DNA of 64,000 nt from Procambarus clarkii (taxonomy: Eukaryota > Arthropoda > Malacostraca > Decapoda > Cambaridae): assembly GCF_040958095.1 (NCBI RefSeq), contig NC_091181.1:30498529-30562528 (forward strand), in the 5' to 3' direction. This document shows, piece by piece, positions 1 to 10,800 of the stretch. Positions within the stretch are counted from its first letter, which is position 1, and every line of letters begins with the position of its first letter. The notes below the pieces were generated by a model. The model searched no databases. It worked only from the letters and a program-made list of their open reading frames with translations, and was not told where the DNA came from. A program made the translations under genes and the position numbers.

Positions 1-323
1 TGGACTGCCAACTTTCTGGATTATTCTGAAACAGATGAAGCCATTGCTCAACAAGAGTTGATGTGGAGCTTATTACTATAAATAGTTAAAGGCTTTAAAG
101 TTTGTTTTCTAACATTTTTATGACAAATTCCTTCTGGAAATTATACTTCCTGAAATTTATGGTCTCATGTGTCACTCCTGGCATCTCAAATGATTATGGT
201 GAAACAGATCATTCAGAAAAATGATTAATACTGTATCTATTAACTTTGATTATCATTTTAAAATGAAGACCAGTGTGGTATTTTTCAGTACTTGCTGGTA
301 GTCACATGCTGTATGACATTCAT
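1..323. other. AT-rich non-coding stretch
   Basis: No open frame, splice-bounded exon or recognisable repeat is visible here. It is ordinary AT-rich spacer left of the first SINE. Confidence 0.5.
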
Positions 324-478
324 GGGACCTCGCGGCTGAGTGGACAGTGCTCTGGGGTCGTAGTCCTAAGGGCCTGGGTTTGATCCCCTGACAGAGTTCC
401 TTTCATCCGGATGCGCCTGTAAATGGGTACCTGGGAGTTAGCCAGCTGCTACAGGCTGCTTCCTGGGGATGTATTTAC
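324..478 (+). mobile_element. SINE-A head, tRNA-derived, truncated
   Basis: A tRNA-like head starts GGGACCTCGCGGCTGAGTGG, with a pol III A-box-like GCTGAGTGG and a B-box-like GGTTTGATCCC. The body GGGTACCTGGGAGTTAGCCA follows and ends at GGCTGCTTCCTGGGGATGTA. The same sequence recurs full length at 63498-63805. Here the tail is missing and an inverted copy follows directly. It is a retrotransposed SINE and not a functional tRNA gene: no acceptor stem pairs across the head. Confidence 0.8.
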
Positions 479-483
479 TACAG

Positions 484-780
484 GTATTTACTATTTGTGT
501 CTGCAGAATCAAGCTATTAGATTTTGGACCCACCTTTCTAAGGAATCAATATTTCCTCTATTATATTTACTACATATATATTTCTCTAACACACACACAC
601 ACATACCCAGAAAGCAGCCCATAGCAACTGTTTAACTCCCAGGTACTCATATACTGCTAGGTGAACAGGGACATCCAGGTGAAAGAAACTGTGCCCATTG
701 GTTTCTGCCTCAGCCAGGAATCGAACCTGGGCCCTTAGGATTACGACCCCCGTGCGCTATCTACTCGGCCATTAGACCCC
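484..780 (-). mobile_element. SINE-A, near full length, inverted relative to its neighbour
   Basis: Read on the minus strand, the head (780 to about 605) carries B box GGTTCGATTCC and the body ending AGCAGTATATGAGTACC. The tail (about 600 to 484) runs through the AGAGAAATATATATGTAGTA-type module into a box ending CTGCAGACACAAATAGTAAA. The same head-plus-tail order is seen at 63498-63805, so both parts belong to one SINE. An AC microsatellite (591-602) separates head and tail. With the copy at 324-478 it forms a head-out inverted pair. Confidence 0.7.
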
Positions 781-824
781 AAATTTTGTGTGTAATTACC
801 TTTAGTAATTACCAAAGTGTAGTT

Positions 825-2690
825 ACAGGATGAGAGCTACGCTCGTGGTGTCCCGTCTTCCTAGCACTTTTTGTCATATAACGCTTTGAAATTATTGACG
901 GTTTTGGCCTCCACCACCTTCTCGCCTAACTTGTTCCAACCGTCTAACACTGTTTACAATAGTGAATTTTCTTATATTTCTCCAGCAGCTTTGTTTCGTT
1001 AGTTTAAATCTATGACCTCTTGTTCTTGAAGTTCCAGGTCTCAGAAATTCTCCCCTATCAATTTTATCGATTCCTGTTATTATATGGTACGTAGTGATCA
1101 TATCACCTCTTTTTCTTCTAGCTTCTAGTTTTTGCATATTTAATGCCTCTAACCTCTCCTTGTAGCTCTTGTCCTTCAGTTCTGGGAGTCACTTAGTGGC
1201 ATGTCTTTGCACCTTTTTCAGTTGGTTGATGTGCTTCTTAAAATATGGGCACCATACAACTGCTGCATATTCCAGCTTTGGTCTAACAAAAGTCATGAAC
1301 AACTTCTTTAGTATTTTTCCATCCATGTATTTAAAAGGAATTCTGAAGTTAGAAAGTGTAGCATTGGCTCCTCACACAATGTTCTTAATATGGTCCTCGG
1401 GTGATAGTTTTCTGTCTAGGACCACCCCTAGATCTTTTCTTTGTCAGAATTCTTTAAAGATTTCTCGCATAATTTATAGGTTGTGTGGGGTCTATGTTCT
1501 ATTCCACATTCCATAACATGGCATTTATTTGCATTAAATTCCATTTGTCAAGTGGTACTCCATATACTTATTTTATCCAGGTCTTCTTGAAGAGTATGGC
1601 AATCATCTAAGTTTCTTATCTTCCCTATTATCTTAGCATCATCAGCAAACATGTTCATATAATTCTGTATTCCATGTGGCAGATCATTCATTTGCAAGTT
1701 ACCGGTGCAAGAACTGAACCCTATGGTACTCCACTTGTGACATTTCTCCAGTCTGATACATTGCCTTTGATTACTGCCCTCATTTTTCTATCAGAAGATT
1801 TTTCATCGATGTTAGAAATCCAACACCAACCAACTCCCAGGATGTTAATGAACACATTAACATCCTGGGAGTTAATCAAAGTTAAAACCCCTCCAATGTG
1901 TTCCAATTTCCAGAACAACCGCTTATGTGTAACTCCGTCGAAAGCCTTTGTTTTAGGTTCAGATAGGTACAGTCAATTCAACCATTTCTTTCCTGTAAAA
2001 TCTCTGTGGCTCGATCATAGAAACCGAGTAAATTCGTTACACAGGATCTTCCTGATCAAAAACCATACTGTCTGTCTGTGATATTATATCTTTTTTCTCC
2101 AGGTGTTCTACCTATTTACGTTTAATTATTTTTTTCAATATTTTGACTTATTATACTTGTCAGTGATACAGGTCTATAAATGAAAGGTCATCCCTGCTGC
2201 CACTTTTGTAGATTGGAACTATGTTAACCTTTTTCCAGACATCTGCTACGACTCCTGTACACAGGGATACCCAAAAAATCAGTTGAAGTGGAATGCTGAG
2301 TTTAGGTGCACATTCTCTCAGAACCTATGGTGAAACTCCATCTGGTCCAACTGCTTTATTCTTACTTAGCTCCTTTAACATTTTTTCCACTTCATCTTTA
2401 GACACCTCTATGTGCTCTGTGTTGTTCTCTGGAATTCTTATTGTGTCTGGTTCCCTGACGATTTCATTTTGTACAAACGCACTTTGGAAGTTTATCTTTA
2501 ATGTTTCACAAATTTCCTCTTCATTTTCCATGAATCTGTTTCCCATCATCAACCTCTGAATATTATCCTTTATCTGCAAATTGTTGTTTATGAATTTATG
2601 GAAGAGGCCTGGTTTTGTTTTACATTTGTCCACTATCCCTTTTTCAAGGGATAGTCTCATTTCATGCAGGTCGACGTTCAATCTCTACTG
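825..2690 (-). mobile_element. LINE-A (CR1-like), reverse transcriptase, degraded 3' half
   Basis: On the minus strand, conceptual frames read in order from 2690 down to 892. First comes an RT N-terminal stretch with NKAVGPDGVSP, the usual start of the RT core (about 2330). Middle RT pieces follow, broken by stops. The C-terminal stretch has KRGDMITTYHIITGIDKIDR and ends near 892. The 3' end is CATCCTGTAACTACACTTTGGTAATTAC, the LINE-A terminus also seen at 8686, 16245 and 61660. There are many frameshifts, so it is a dead 5'-truncated copy. Placement in the CR1 group rests on the C-terminal wording and the short microsatellite 3' end. Confidence 0.85.
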
Positions 2691-2889
2691 TCCAAATGGT
2701 TGGGCACTATTCCTTCCCCCGTCCCATCCCAAATCCTTATCCTGACCCCTTCCAAGTGCTATATAGTCGTAATGGCTTGGCACTTTTCCCCGATAATTCC
2801 TTCCTTCTCACTGCCGTGTAGTTGTTTCTTGCATCTTTGTATCGCTGGTATGTTTGGGGGGTTTGGCCTCTTCCTGTATTGATGAAAGT

Positions 2890-3018
2890 GTGTGTGCATG
2901 TGTGTAAGAGAAATATAAGTAGTAGATATAATAGAGGAAAAATAAATTGGTTAGAAAGGTGGGGTCCAATAGTTAATAACTTGATTCTGCAGATTCAAAT
3001 AGTAAATACACAGTAGGT
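2890..3018 (+). mobile_element. SINE-A tail fragment
   Basis: GTAAGAGAAATATAAGTAGT leads into AGAGGAAAAATAAATTGGTT and then GATTCTGCAGATTCAAATAG. This is the 3' module of SINE-A without its tRNA head. It matches 63690-63800 and the hAT-split copy at 49910/52598. Confidence 0.7.
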
Positions 3019-3784
3019 AAACAAGAGTACACTTGATGGTTGTATTCATTCGAGGATATTAGCATCTGCTCTCCAAATATAAATACCTGTGGCACAATTT
3101 CTTAGCAGGCAGAATTCTTTTTTTTTTTTTTTTTTTTTGGTCAGGTTCTAAGTAATAATTAATTATTGTCTTTCTCATTCAATGTATGAGAATTGTGGAG
3201 ATGTGATACTGCCACTTTACAAAGTAAAAGTATTGTGATATTGTGTAAGTACACTGATATTATGTAACTATTTGACCAAGATGATTATACAGTAGTTTGC
3301 AGAAACATGCATGTAATATTTTATTACTTAGGTTATGATTAACAATAAATATTTGTAATTTCAAATTTAATCCATGTAATCTGTGATATTTGAATATTGT
3401 TAATAAATAATAAAGTTTATTATAATGATTTTTTCATTGCCCTTTAAAACAATGTTATAGCAGTATTTTCTCCTATCATTGTTTTCATCAGTACTGATGC
3501 ATACTATATTTCCATTAAAAAGGCTTATTATTAACACAAATTGTAGGTATATTTATTAGGAATTATTCTCATATGTACATAAGTATTAAAGCAAATAGTG
3601 TAATACAGTTTTTTTTTTTTGGTTAAGAATGATGGAAAGTTATATATGAACAGAACAGGAAAAAGGGGTAACAAAATTTTTCCTTTCATATGGGTTTGGT
3701 TTGGCATAGTATAAGGTCATGCTCAAGTGAAGTTTGCTGTTGCTTGGTTTTTTTGGCAGTGTTTATATGTAAAGCCTACAGAAA
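3019..3784. other. AT-rich spacer with poly-T tracts
   Basis: A T-tract of about 20 bases lies at 3117-3138 and a T11 at 3610-3620. No exon or repeat family was recognised in the remainder. Confidence 0.5.
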
Positions 3785-4430
3785 CATTAATTTGCCTGAG
3801 GGCCACTATTTCTCTAGTGGGCCTCGAAGAGGGCAGGAAGCTGGCAGGTTGTCAAACATTTTCTCCACTTGTCCTGATAAATTTTTTTCAAGCTGGATTT
3901 TAAAAATCTTCAGTGTTTTGCCATTTATGGCTTCGGCAGGTAGGCTGTTCCATGGGTTTATAACCCTGTGCATGAAAATGCATCTGTTTTCAGTTCTTCA
4001 TTGTGGATTGTTGAGCTTGAAACCGTTGCTCCTTGTTTGTGTTACATCTGACCTTTTGAAGAAGTCTGGATCAACATCTTGTAAATTGTTCAGTATTTTA
4101 AAAGTTTCAATGAGATCTGCTCTATTTGCAGTGTTGTTAGCCCTGTGGCCCTCGACTGTTCCCAATACGACAGTTGACAGCTTTGGGATGATATTTTTTA
4201 CCTCGTGTTGCAATTTATCCAGAGCCAACTATGTCCTTCTGAAGATGAGGTCTCCATACTTGGATACAGTACAATAATCCAAACTGGGGCGCACCAGTGA
4301 TTTATACAATTGAATCACTACCTTCTTTTCCTTTAAAGTCAAAGGTATGCTTGATTATTCCAAGGGTTTGGTTATCTTTTTTGACAGCTGCAACTTTCAG
4401 TGAATGGTGGATTTTGACTAGGGTTCTTCA
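3785..4430 (-). mobile_element. LINE-C (CR1-like) 3' fragment
   Basis: The minus strand encodes a broken RT C-terminal tail. A 76-codon piece (4228-3998) contains ADLIETFKILNNLQDVDPDF, followed by DVTQTRSNGFKL. This is the C-terminal helix pattern shared by CR1-like ORF2 proteins. Family C ends in GGCCCTCAGG. Other pieces of the family lie at 5081, 6750, 7130, 19068, 40080 and 55580. Confidence 0.8.
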
Positions 4431-4804
4431 TCAATCTGCTGTAATGCAATGTTATTAATTTGGTAATTATGGTATCAATAGTCGTTTATGGTACAAAATT
4501 TTAAAATAGTCTCTCTGGAAAACGTATTTTATTTTATAACAAATCAAGGTTTTCTTTAATATAATAATAATAGGGTATACTAAATTAGTTTATGAATTTC
4601 ATATATCACTTTTAATAAATTAACATCTGTTTAGAAACACTGGGCTAAACTCACCGAACCTAGTGTAACCTAACCTAACCATGGATAGAAAGTACATAAT
4701 ATCGCTAATTACATAGTGCATTTTGAAGTAATTACCAAGAAGGTATATTTAAAATGGATGACATTATAAATACAGTATACCACTGATGACAGGGTTGTAG
4801 CTTA

Positions 4805-5065
4805 ACCTACTTTAGCCAGAAACGCTGTGCGTATTAGTGGCTGTTGTTTAAGATCGCTACTTGGAACAAAAAGTTCCAAGTAGCACTGGCTATGGTAAGC
4901 CCATTGTGGACTTACTTGGCACAGAAGCGGGGCTGTAACTTTTGGTATTAGTGGCTTTAGGCATAGTATATATAATACTAGCTCTATTTAGAAATCCAAC
5001 ATTGTTTGTAAATAATTTTGTATGTATGTACTTATACCTGAATAAACATTATTAGCATTTTATTA
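4805..5065 (+). repeat. Dispersed repeat F (non-coding)
   Basis: AAACGCTGTGCGTATTAGTGGCT is followed by CTACTTGGAACAAAAAGTTCC (a small dyad), AGTGGACTTACTTGGCACAG, and a tail of TAGCTCTATTTAGAAATCCAA ending CCTGAATAAA. Its parts recur at 47110-47225 and 48985-49095, and its first box recurs in the body of SINE-C at 7750. It looks like the 3' untranslated part of a retroelement. Confidence 0.6.
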
Positions 5066-5080
5066 TATATTATTATACAT

Positions 5081-5265
5081 ACCTGAGGGCCACTAGGACG
5101 CCGGCGGCTTGTCGAAGGTCCACTCATTTGCTTTGTGCATTGTACAATTGTTTCTTAAAGGAGTTGAGCGCAATTTATTTGCTTTTTCACCCAGAGGGTT
5201 TTGTAAATTATAAACCCTTGGAACCGCCTACCTCTCGAGGCCATAAATGCAGACATAAATGCATT
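5081..5265 (-). mobile_element. LINE-C 3' fragment
   Basis: The minus strand ends in GGCCCTCAGGTATG and carries the CTTCGACAAGCCGCCGGCG box of the family C 3' end. No coding capacity remains. Confidence 0.6.
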
Positions 5266-5284
5266 TTATAAGGTCCCGGTAGTA

Positions 5285-5500
5285 CAGTACAGTCGGGTTC
5301 GTTCTCGACTCGCAATCGAGACTTCCATGTTCTAATTCCGGGCAGCACAGAAATGGTTGAGCGCATTTCCTATCACCTCATGCCACTGTTCACCTAGCAG
5401 TAAAAGGTACCCAGGAATTAGCTTGTGGGGGTTGCATCCTGAGGAGGGTCAATAATTCGAGCCCGGGGGTAGCCTGGACCTCGATAAAAGCTTAACATCC
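5285..5500 (+). mobile_element. SINE-B, tRNA-derived
   Basis: The head has CTCGACTCGCAATCGAGA (a short anticodon-arm-like dyad) and a B-box-like GTTCTAATTCC. The body is shared with SINE-A (CACCTAGCAGTAAAAGGTAC) and ends TTGCATCCTGAGGAGGGTCA. A second, inverted copy lies at 14158-14350. Confidence 0.6.
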
Positions 5501-5635
5501 ACTGTATGTACAGTATATTTATAAATATAATTTATAAATAGATAAAGTATATGCTGCCTGTCCCCCGACACAATGAAATATTATTTCAAATAGCAGCTGG
5601 ATAAAATCACCAGGAAAAATAGGGGGACATTTGAC

Positions 5636-5705
5636 AAGCCGCCAGCTTCCTGTTCTCATTAAGGCCACTAGAGTATTTGTGAGCATCAGGTAAATTCAGG
5701 TAAAA
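5636..5705 (+). mobile_element. LINE-C terminal fragment
   Basis: GACAAGCCGCCAGCTTCCTG followed by AGGTAAATTCAGGTAAA is the LINE-C 3' terminus in plus orientation, about 70 bases long. Confidence 0.55.
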
Positions 5706-6089
5706 ATTCGAGCCTTCGAATATAAACTTAAATGACCGTAGTCAAAGCGCCATTACGCAACTTGAACAAAATTCTCCTTTGCGTTTAGCTGTTATAAGAT
5801 CTTGTCCTATTATTAACTGTAATACCTTGGTTGGTAAATAATACATATATAACATTTGCGGTTATTGATATTTTAAAATAGCATTAGTGAGGTTTAGGCG
5901 AAGAATATATAGTAAATAGGACGTAGATAAATACTAATTATTACAACACGTGGCGATACAATATATATAAATATATTAATACTAGCTATGCTGTACAGCT
6001 AATTTAAGTGAGCTAAAATAAGAATTAGGGGTTTGTTACCTGGCCAAAGGTAACATAGAACACCAAGGAAGATGACTTGAGGTATATGT

Positions 6090-6204
6090 GAGAGGATGGT
6101 GTATATAAATGGGGCGTGGTGTGTGTTAGTGTGTGTGGAGCCTGGCGCAGTAGAGCACCTCTCCTCACTCGTCCCTACCACAACCACCACACCCTCCTGC
6201 TGCC
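6090..6204 (+). promoter_or_regulatory. RTCA core promoter and 5' UTR
   Basis: A TATA box (TATATAAAT, 6102-6110) is followed at once by GGGGCGTGG, a GC-box-like motif. A start site about 28-32 bases downstream would fall near 6132-6138 (inference). That leaves a 5' UTR of about 70 bases rich in CACC and CTCC up to the ATG at 6205. No other ATG lies between the inferred start and that ATG. Confidence 0.55.
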
Positions 6205-6252
6205 ATGGCCGCCCTAGCTCCTGTTGTCATCGACGGTAGCTACTTAGAAGGG
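6205..6252 (+). CDS. RTCA: RTCA exon 1
   Basis: Codes residues 1-16, ending in Glu-Gly, in phase 0. The donor is GTGAGT at 6253. The ATG is chosen because the frame then reads [10 protein letters not shown], the conserved N-terminal strand of the family. Confidence 0.92.
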
Positions 6253-7804
6253 GTGAGTGGCCATAGAGGTGTGTGGTTGAGAGGTTAAGTGTGGTAGGTG
6301 TTTCGTTTTGATACGTTTAGGTTGAGACGGGCTAGCGGCTCCCATGTGTAATGGCTTCTTATGTTTATTTTCTAAATTAATTACATATATTTATGTTAGT
6401 ATGTGCCGAATTATGCACATGCATTAGTAAATGTTTATTTATGTATGCACATACAGTGTCATTCCCGAGAGAAGGGAAAAATTCAAGATGAATCTGCGTG
6501 GAGGTGTGGACGATGTGCATGGCTGGTCACTTCGTACCCAAGATAAAGTGACCAATATGTATTTAAAACTCACCTAACCCTACCAAACTTGACCTATCCT
6601 AACCCAACTGAGTTTAACACAGCCTTCAAGTTAGTAAGTTAATACATTCTAACTTAACGATATATATGATTTTGCCAGTCAAAAAATGAGCTTTGGTGAA
6701 CTGTTTTGTGTACGAATTGACCAGTCCTCATTTGGTTACTTCCATATTTACCTGAATTTACCTGAGGGCCACTATATCTCTAGTGACCTTGGCAAGGATA
6801 GAAAGCCAGCAGCTTGTCATGGGTTCCCCCATTAGTCCTGATGATTTTATCCTGATGTCCTGTAAGATTTTATCTTTTTAGATCTTAAAATTGTAGCAGC
6901 GTTTTGGCATTTACGTCTTTGGCGGGTAGACGGTTCTATAGATTTATAACCTTATGGGTGAAAGAGCATCTCCTGTTTTCTGTCCTACATCTGACCTTTT
7001 GAAGAAGTTGTCTGGATCAATGTCCTCCAACCAGTTCATTATTTTAAATTTTGACAAGATCATCCCTGGCACGGAACAATCATGGCACTCGTTCAAAATT
7101 ATGTGCCAAAAAGGTGAAAGAAAAGAAAGGCAACTGGATGGATGTCACAGGTAATTAAGCGAGCATTGATAACTATCTGGAACCTCTAGAGAACTTACAA
7201 GTCCACGATGGACATCATTGATTATGAAATATATTAAAGGGCACTAAGCTCAACCACCCAAGAAATCAGATCAGCTAAAAGATACTACAAAAGAAAACTT
7301 GCACAAAACAGATTGAAAGATCCAAAATTGTTCTATGCCTATATAAGAAGAAAGACCAAAACAAAGAACTCGGTTTGAATTTAGAACCCTTAAAAGATGA
7401 GACTAACCAAGTTATAATGGATGATAAAAGGACAGCAAACACACACGATGAATATTGTACAGCAGTGTTCACACTAGAAAGATTAGATGGCATCTCATCA
7501 CCCACACAAATGTTTGAAGGAGATAGAGAATAAATTTCACAGTCTCCGTGGTGTAGTGGTAAGACACTCGCCTGGCATTCCGCGAGCGCTATGTCATGGG
7601 TTCGTATCCTGGCCGGGGAGGATTTACTGGGCGCAACCCCTTAACTGTAGCCTCTATTTAACGCAACAGTAAAATGTGTACTTGGAGGAAAAAACGAATC
7701 TTCGCGGCAGGGGATCGTATTCCAGGGACCATAGGATTAAGGACTTGCCCGAAACGCTACGCATACTAGTGGCTGTACAAGAATGTAACAACTCTTGTAT
7801 ATAT

Positions 7805-7839
<35 letters not shown>

Positions 7840-10800
7840 GCAACATATTCAGGAAGAGCATTGATAAACTTAGACTCAAAAGCCCAGGTGTGGATGGAAT
7901 CCAATCCAAAATAGTAAAGGAACTGACAGAAGAACTATGCCTACTGTTGAAATTACTTTTCACAAAATATCTGGACCAAGGGATAGTCCCCTAGATTGGA
8001 AATATGCAAATGTCACCCCTAAAAAAAAAAAAAAAAAAAAAAAGAGCTTGGCGGAAAACTACTGTTCGATATGCTTGACATCACACATCTGCAACCTCAT
8101 GGAAAGAATCCCAAGGGTGGGAATCTTTTTCCATCTCAATGAAAAAATCTTGTAAAATCATCACAACATGGGTTTGTTAAAAATAGATCCTGCCTTACAA
8201 ACCAGCTCACATTTTTGGAAATGGTAATCAGCTACTCGGACAAAGGACTTCCAGTGGATGTAGTATACATGGACTTTGCTTTGGCCGGTGGGTAATGATG
8301 TTCATACCCTTACACGCCCCTTTTTCAGATCACAAAGAAATCACAATGGCATGATATATCAATGAGAAAATCATTTTGGGGCATTGAGGTGACTTGGGTG
8401 GATTATGGCAGGTGTCTAGAAATCACCAGAACTGGTTCATGTCACCTCATTGTCCCAAAATGATGATCTCATTGATATATCATGCCACTGTGATATATCC
8501 ACTCAGTTTGCAAATAGTATTAGAAAGTTTTCTTTTGCAAACAGTGTGATAGACAGTTGGAACAATTTAACTGAGAAAGTGGAGAAAGCCAGAACCATCA
8601 GTAGTTTCAAAGCATTATATGACAGAGTACTGGGAAGATTGGACATCATGACTAGCTCTCATCCTGTAACTACACTTAGGTAATTACACACAGGCTGCCT
8701 GTCCCCAACAAAAATAATTATTCAAATATCTGTTCAAAATTGTATGCTTTAAAAACCTAAAAAAAAAAAAAAAAACTGATTTCTTTTTACCACTCAAATG
8801 TATTGGATATAAGGGGCATGAATATTCACTTTTGATTGGCTGACTAATAGTTAACTGTCATGCAATAACTTGACTTGTGTTTACAGGGGGGTCAGATACT
8901 TCGTATGGGACTTGCTCTCAGTGCAGTGAAGAATATACCCATTACTGTCAATAAAGTCCGAGCTGGAAGGAAAACGCCTGGACTGCGCCCTCAGCACTTA
9001 ACAGGTAATTAATATTTTTTTGAGGTATGCTGTCTGATGTAGATATTTAATTGGAAATAGTTATATACTGTATTCTAGAAGTTGGTAATTAATAGTACAG
9101 TACTGTACTGTATTTAGAACATGGCAGTTGTGCTGAATGACCACATAATTCCAGCATTAGGCCTAAATCCAACACGTACATTCCAATCTAATACAGTATA
9201 CTGTACTGTATTGTTACAAATAGTACTGTCGGGTTCAATGGCCCCTCGTGAGACCCCAGCTACCAAAATGGTGTGGAACTATAGTGGGAGAGGAATTTGA
9301 AATGTGTATTAGTGAAAGTACAGTACTGTACAGTATAATGTATTATAACAAAATTAATTACTCTGGGTGAAGTCTTTACGAAGTCTTAAGTCTTACTTTA
9401 AGAAGTCTTTAAATAGAATGAATAACTGTAGCAGCAATGTAACAATAGCAATAACTAAGCATAGTTCTCTCAAAGCACTTAATCTGTAACCATTTAACAT
9501 TTCAGAGTAATGTATTTACAGGTACCACCAGTTCCAACACCTTTTAAGAAAATAAATAATTAGTATAAATCCCAAGTACATAACATGAAAATATCCTAAG
9601 TCTAAAATGTGAAATCTTGTCTTGGTATAAAGTACTGTAGTAAGATAAGCTGAGAGCATGTGTTTCACTCGCTGCTGTCCTTTTCCTATCTCGGAATACA
9701 TGGCCCATGTTATCCTGGAACTGCCAGAGGTAGTCTCTAGTGAGATTCACACCCAGCATCCTTTGGATGCCTCAGGCTTGGAGCATAATTAGTTGACTAT
9801 CTTGAGCACTGCAATGCTCATATCAGTGTAAACATATGGTTAACTATGTAGAGTTTAGTGTAGACTAGTGAATACAGTACAATAGTGTACATTCTAACCT
9901 TTTATGTAACATTATACACACACTCTTAATCGTGTATGGTCAATATAGCCAAGCCTTAAGGTCAACATATTACGGGAAGTTCAGTAATACTGTACAATTG
10001 TGGAATTGTGGCGACGTAATGGCTTCTTGGGAGGTAACAACGTATTCTATATTGTAAATTGTAGTTCTTTAGTTACAGTACCTGGTTATCAAAATGCTAA
10101 ATTGACTATTGAGCTGAGGATGATCATAGAGCTCAGATTACTTTATCCTGTGGCACACAAGACCAGACCACTCTTGGGGGTAACTCTTTGCTGTGTGTCC
10201 CACTCCCTCATTCCTTCAAATTATAGTCAATGATATTTGTTCATAATGAGTATTGTTTTTGGATAGCTTGTTTACCTGTTTTTAGTCTTTTTAGAATGCT
10301 TCCTTCCATCATTGTGATGATGCAAATGTGAGTCAGCCTAAGAATGAATGATAGCTGATGGAGTGATGTTCTTGATAAAGGTGTGCAACCAACTTGACGC
10401 TGTTGATTGCCGGACACCTTGTGTCACGGTTGCCATCTTCTGATTATCCATGAAGTTGGGCCAGGTGGGGGAACCTTGCAAACATTGGCTTTGCAGTACT
10501 GTATATGTATCAGTAAGTGTCAACAACTCTTCGGTGTTGAAAGCTGTGATTTACTGATCAGTTCAACCAGAATAGGTCAAGACTAGAGAGAAGTGTTCTC
10601 ACATGGTTCTCCAACTTGTCTAGAATTCTGATAAATGATGAGGAGGCAGTCCATCCAGGAGAGCAAATGTGTACTCAAGATGCAAGCAAACTTGTGCTTT
10701 CTCTTTCTTTATCCCAGATGCCATTGCTTCATTTATTAAGGTAATTGTTTGACCCAAAGTGTGTGGATATGAAGTATAATAGCATGAGTATAAAACAGAA

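Noticed and set aside
324-478. Possible tRNA gene
   Set aside because: A and B boxes are present, but no acceptor stem closes and the sequence continues into a repeated SINE body.
4660-4682. CCTAACCTAACC, resembling the arthropod telomere repeat
   Set aside because: Only two to three units here and at 49695; too short to be interstitial telomere DNA.
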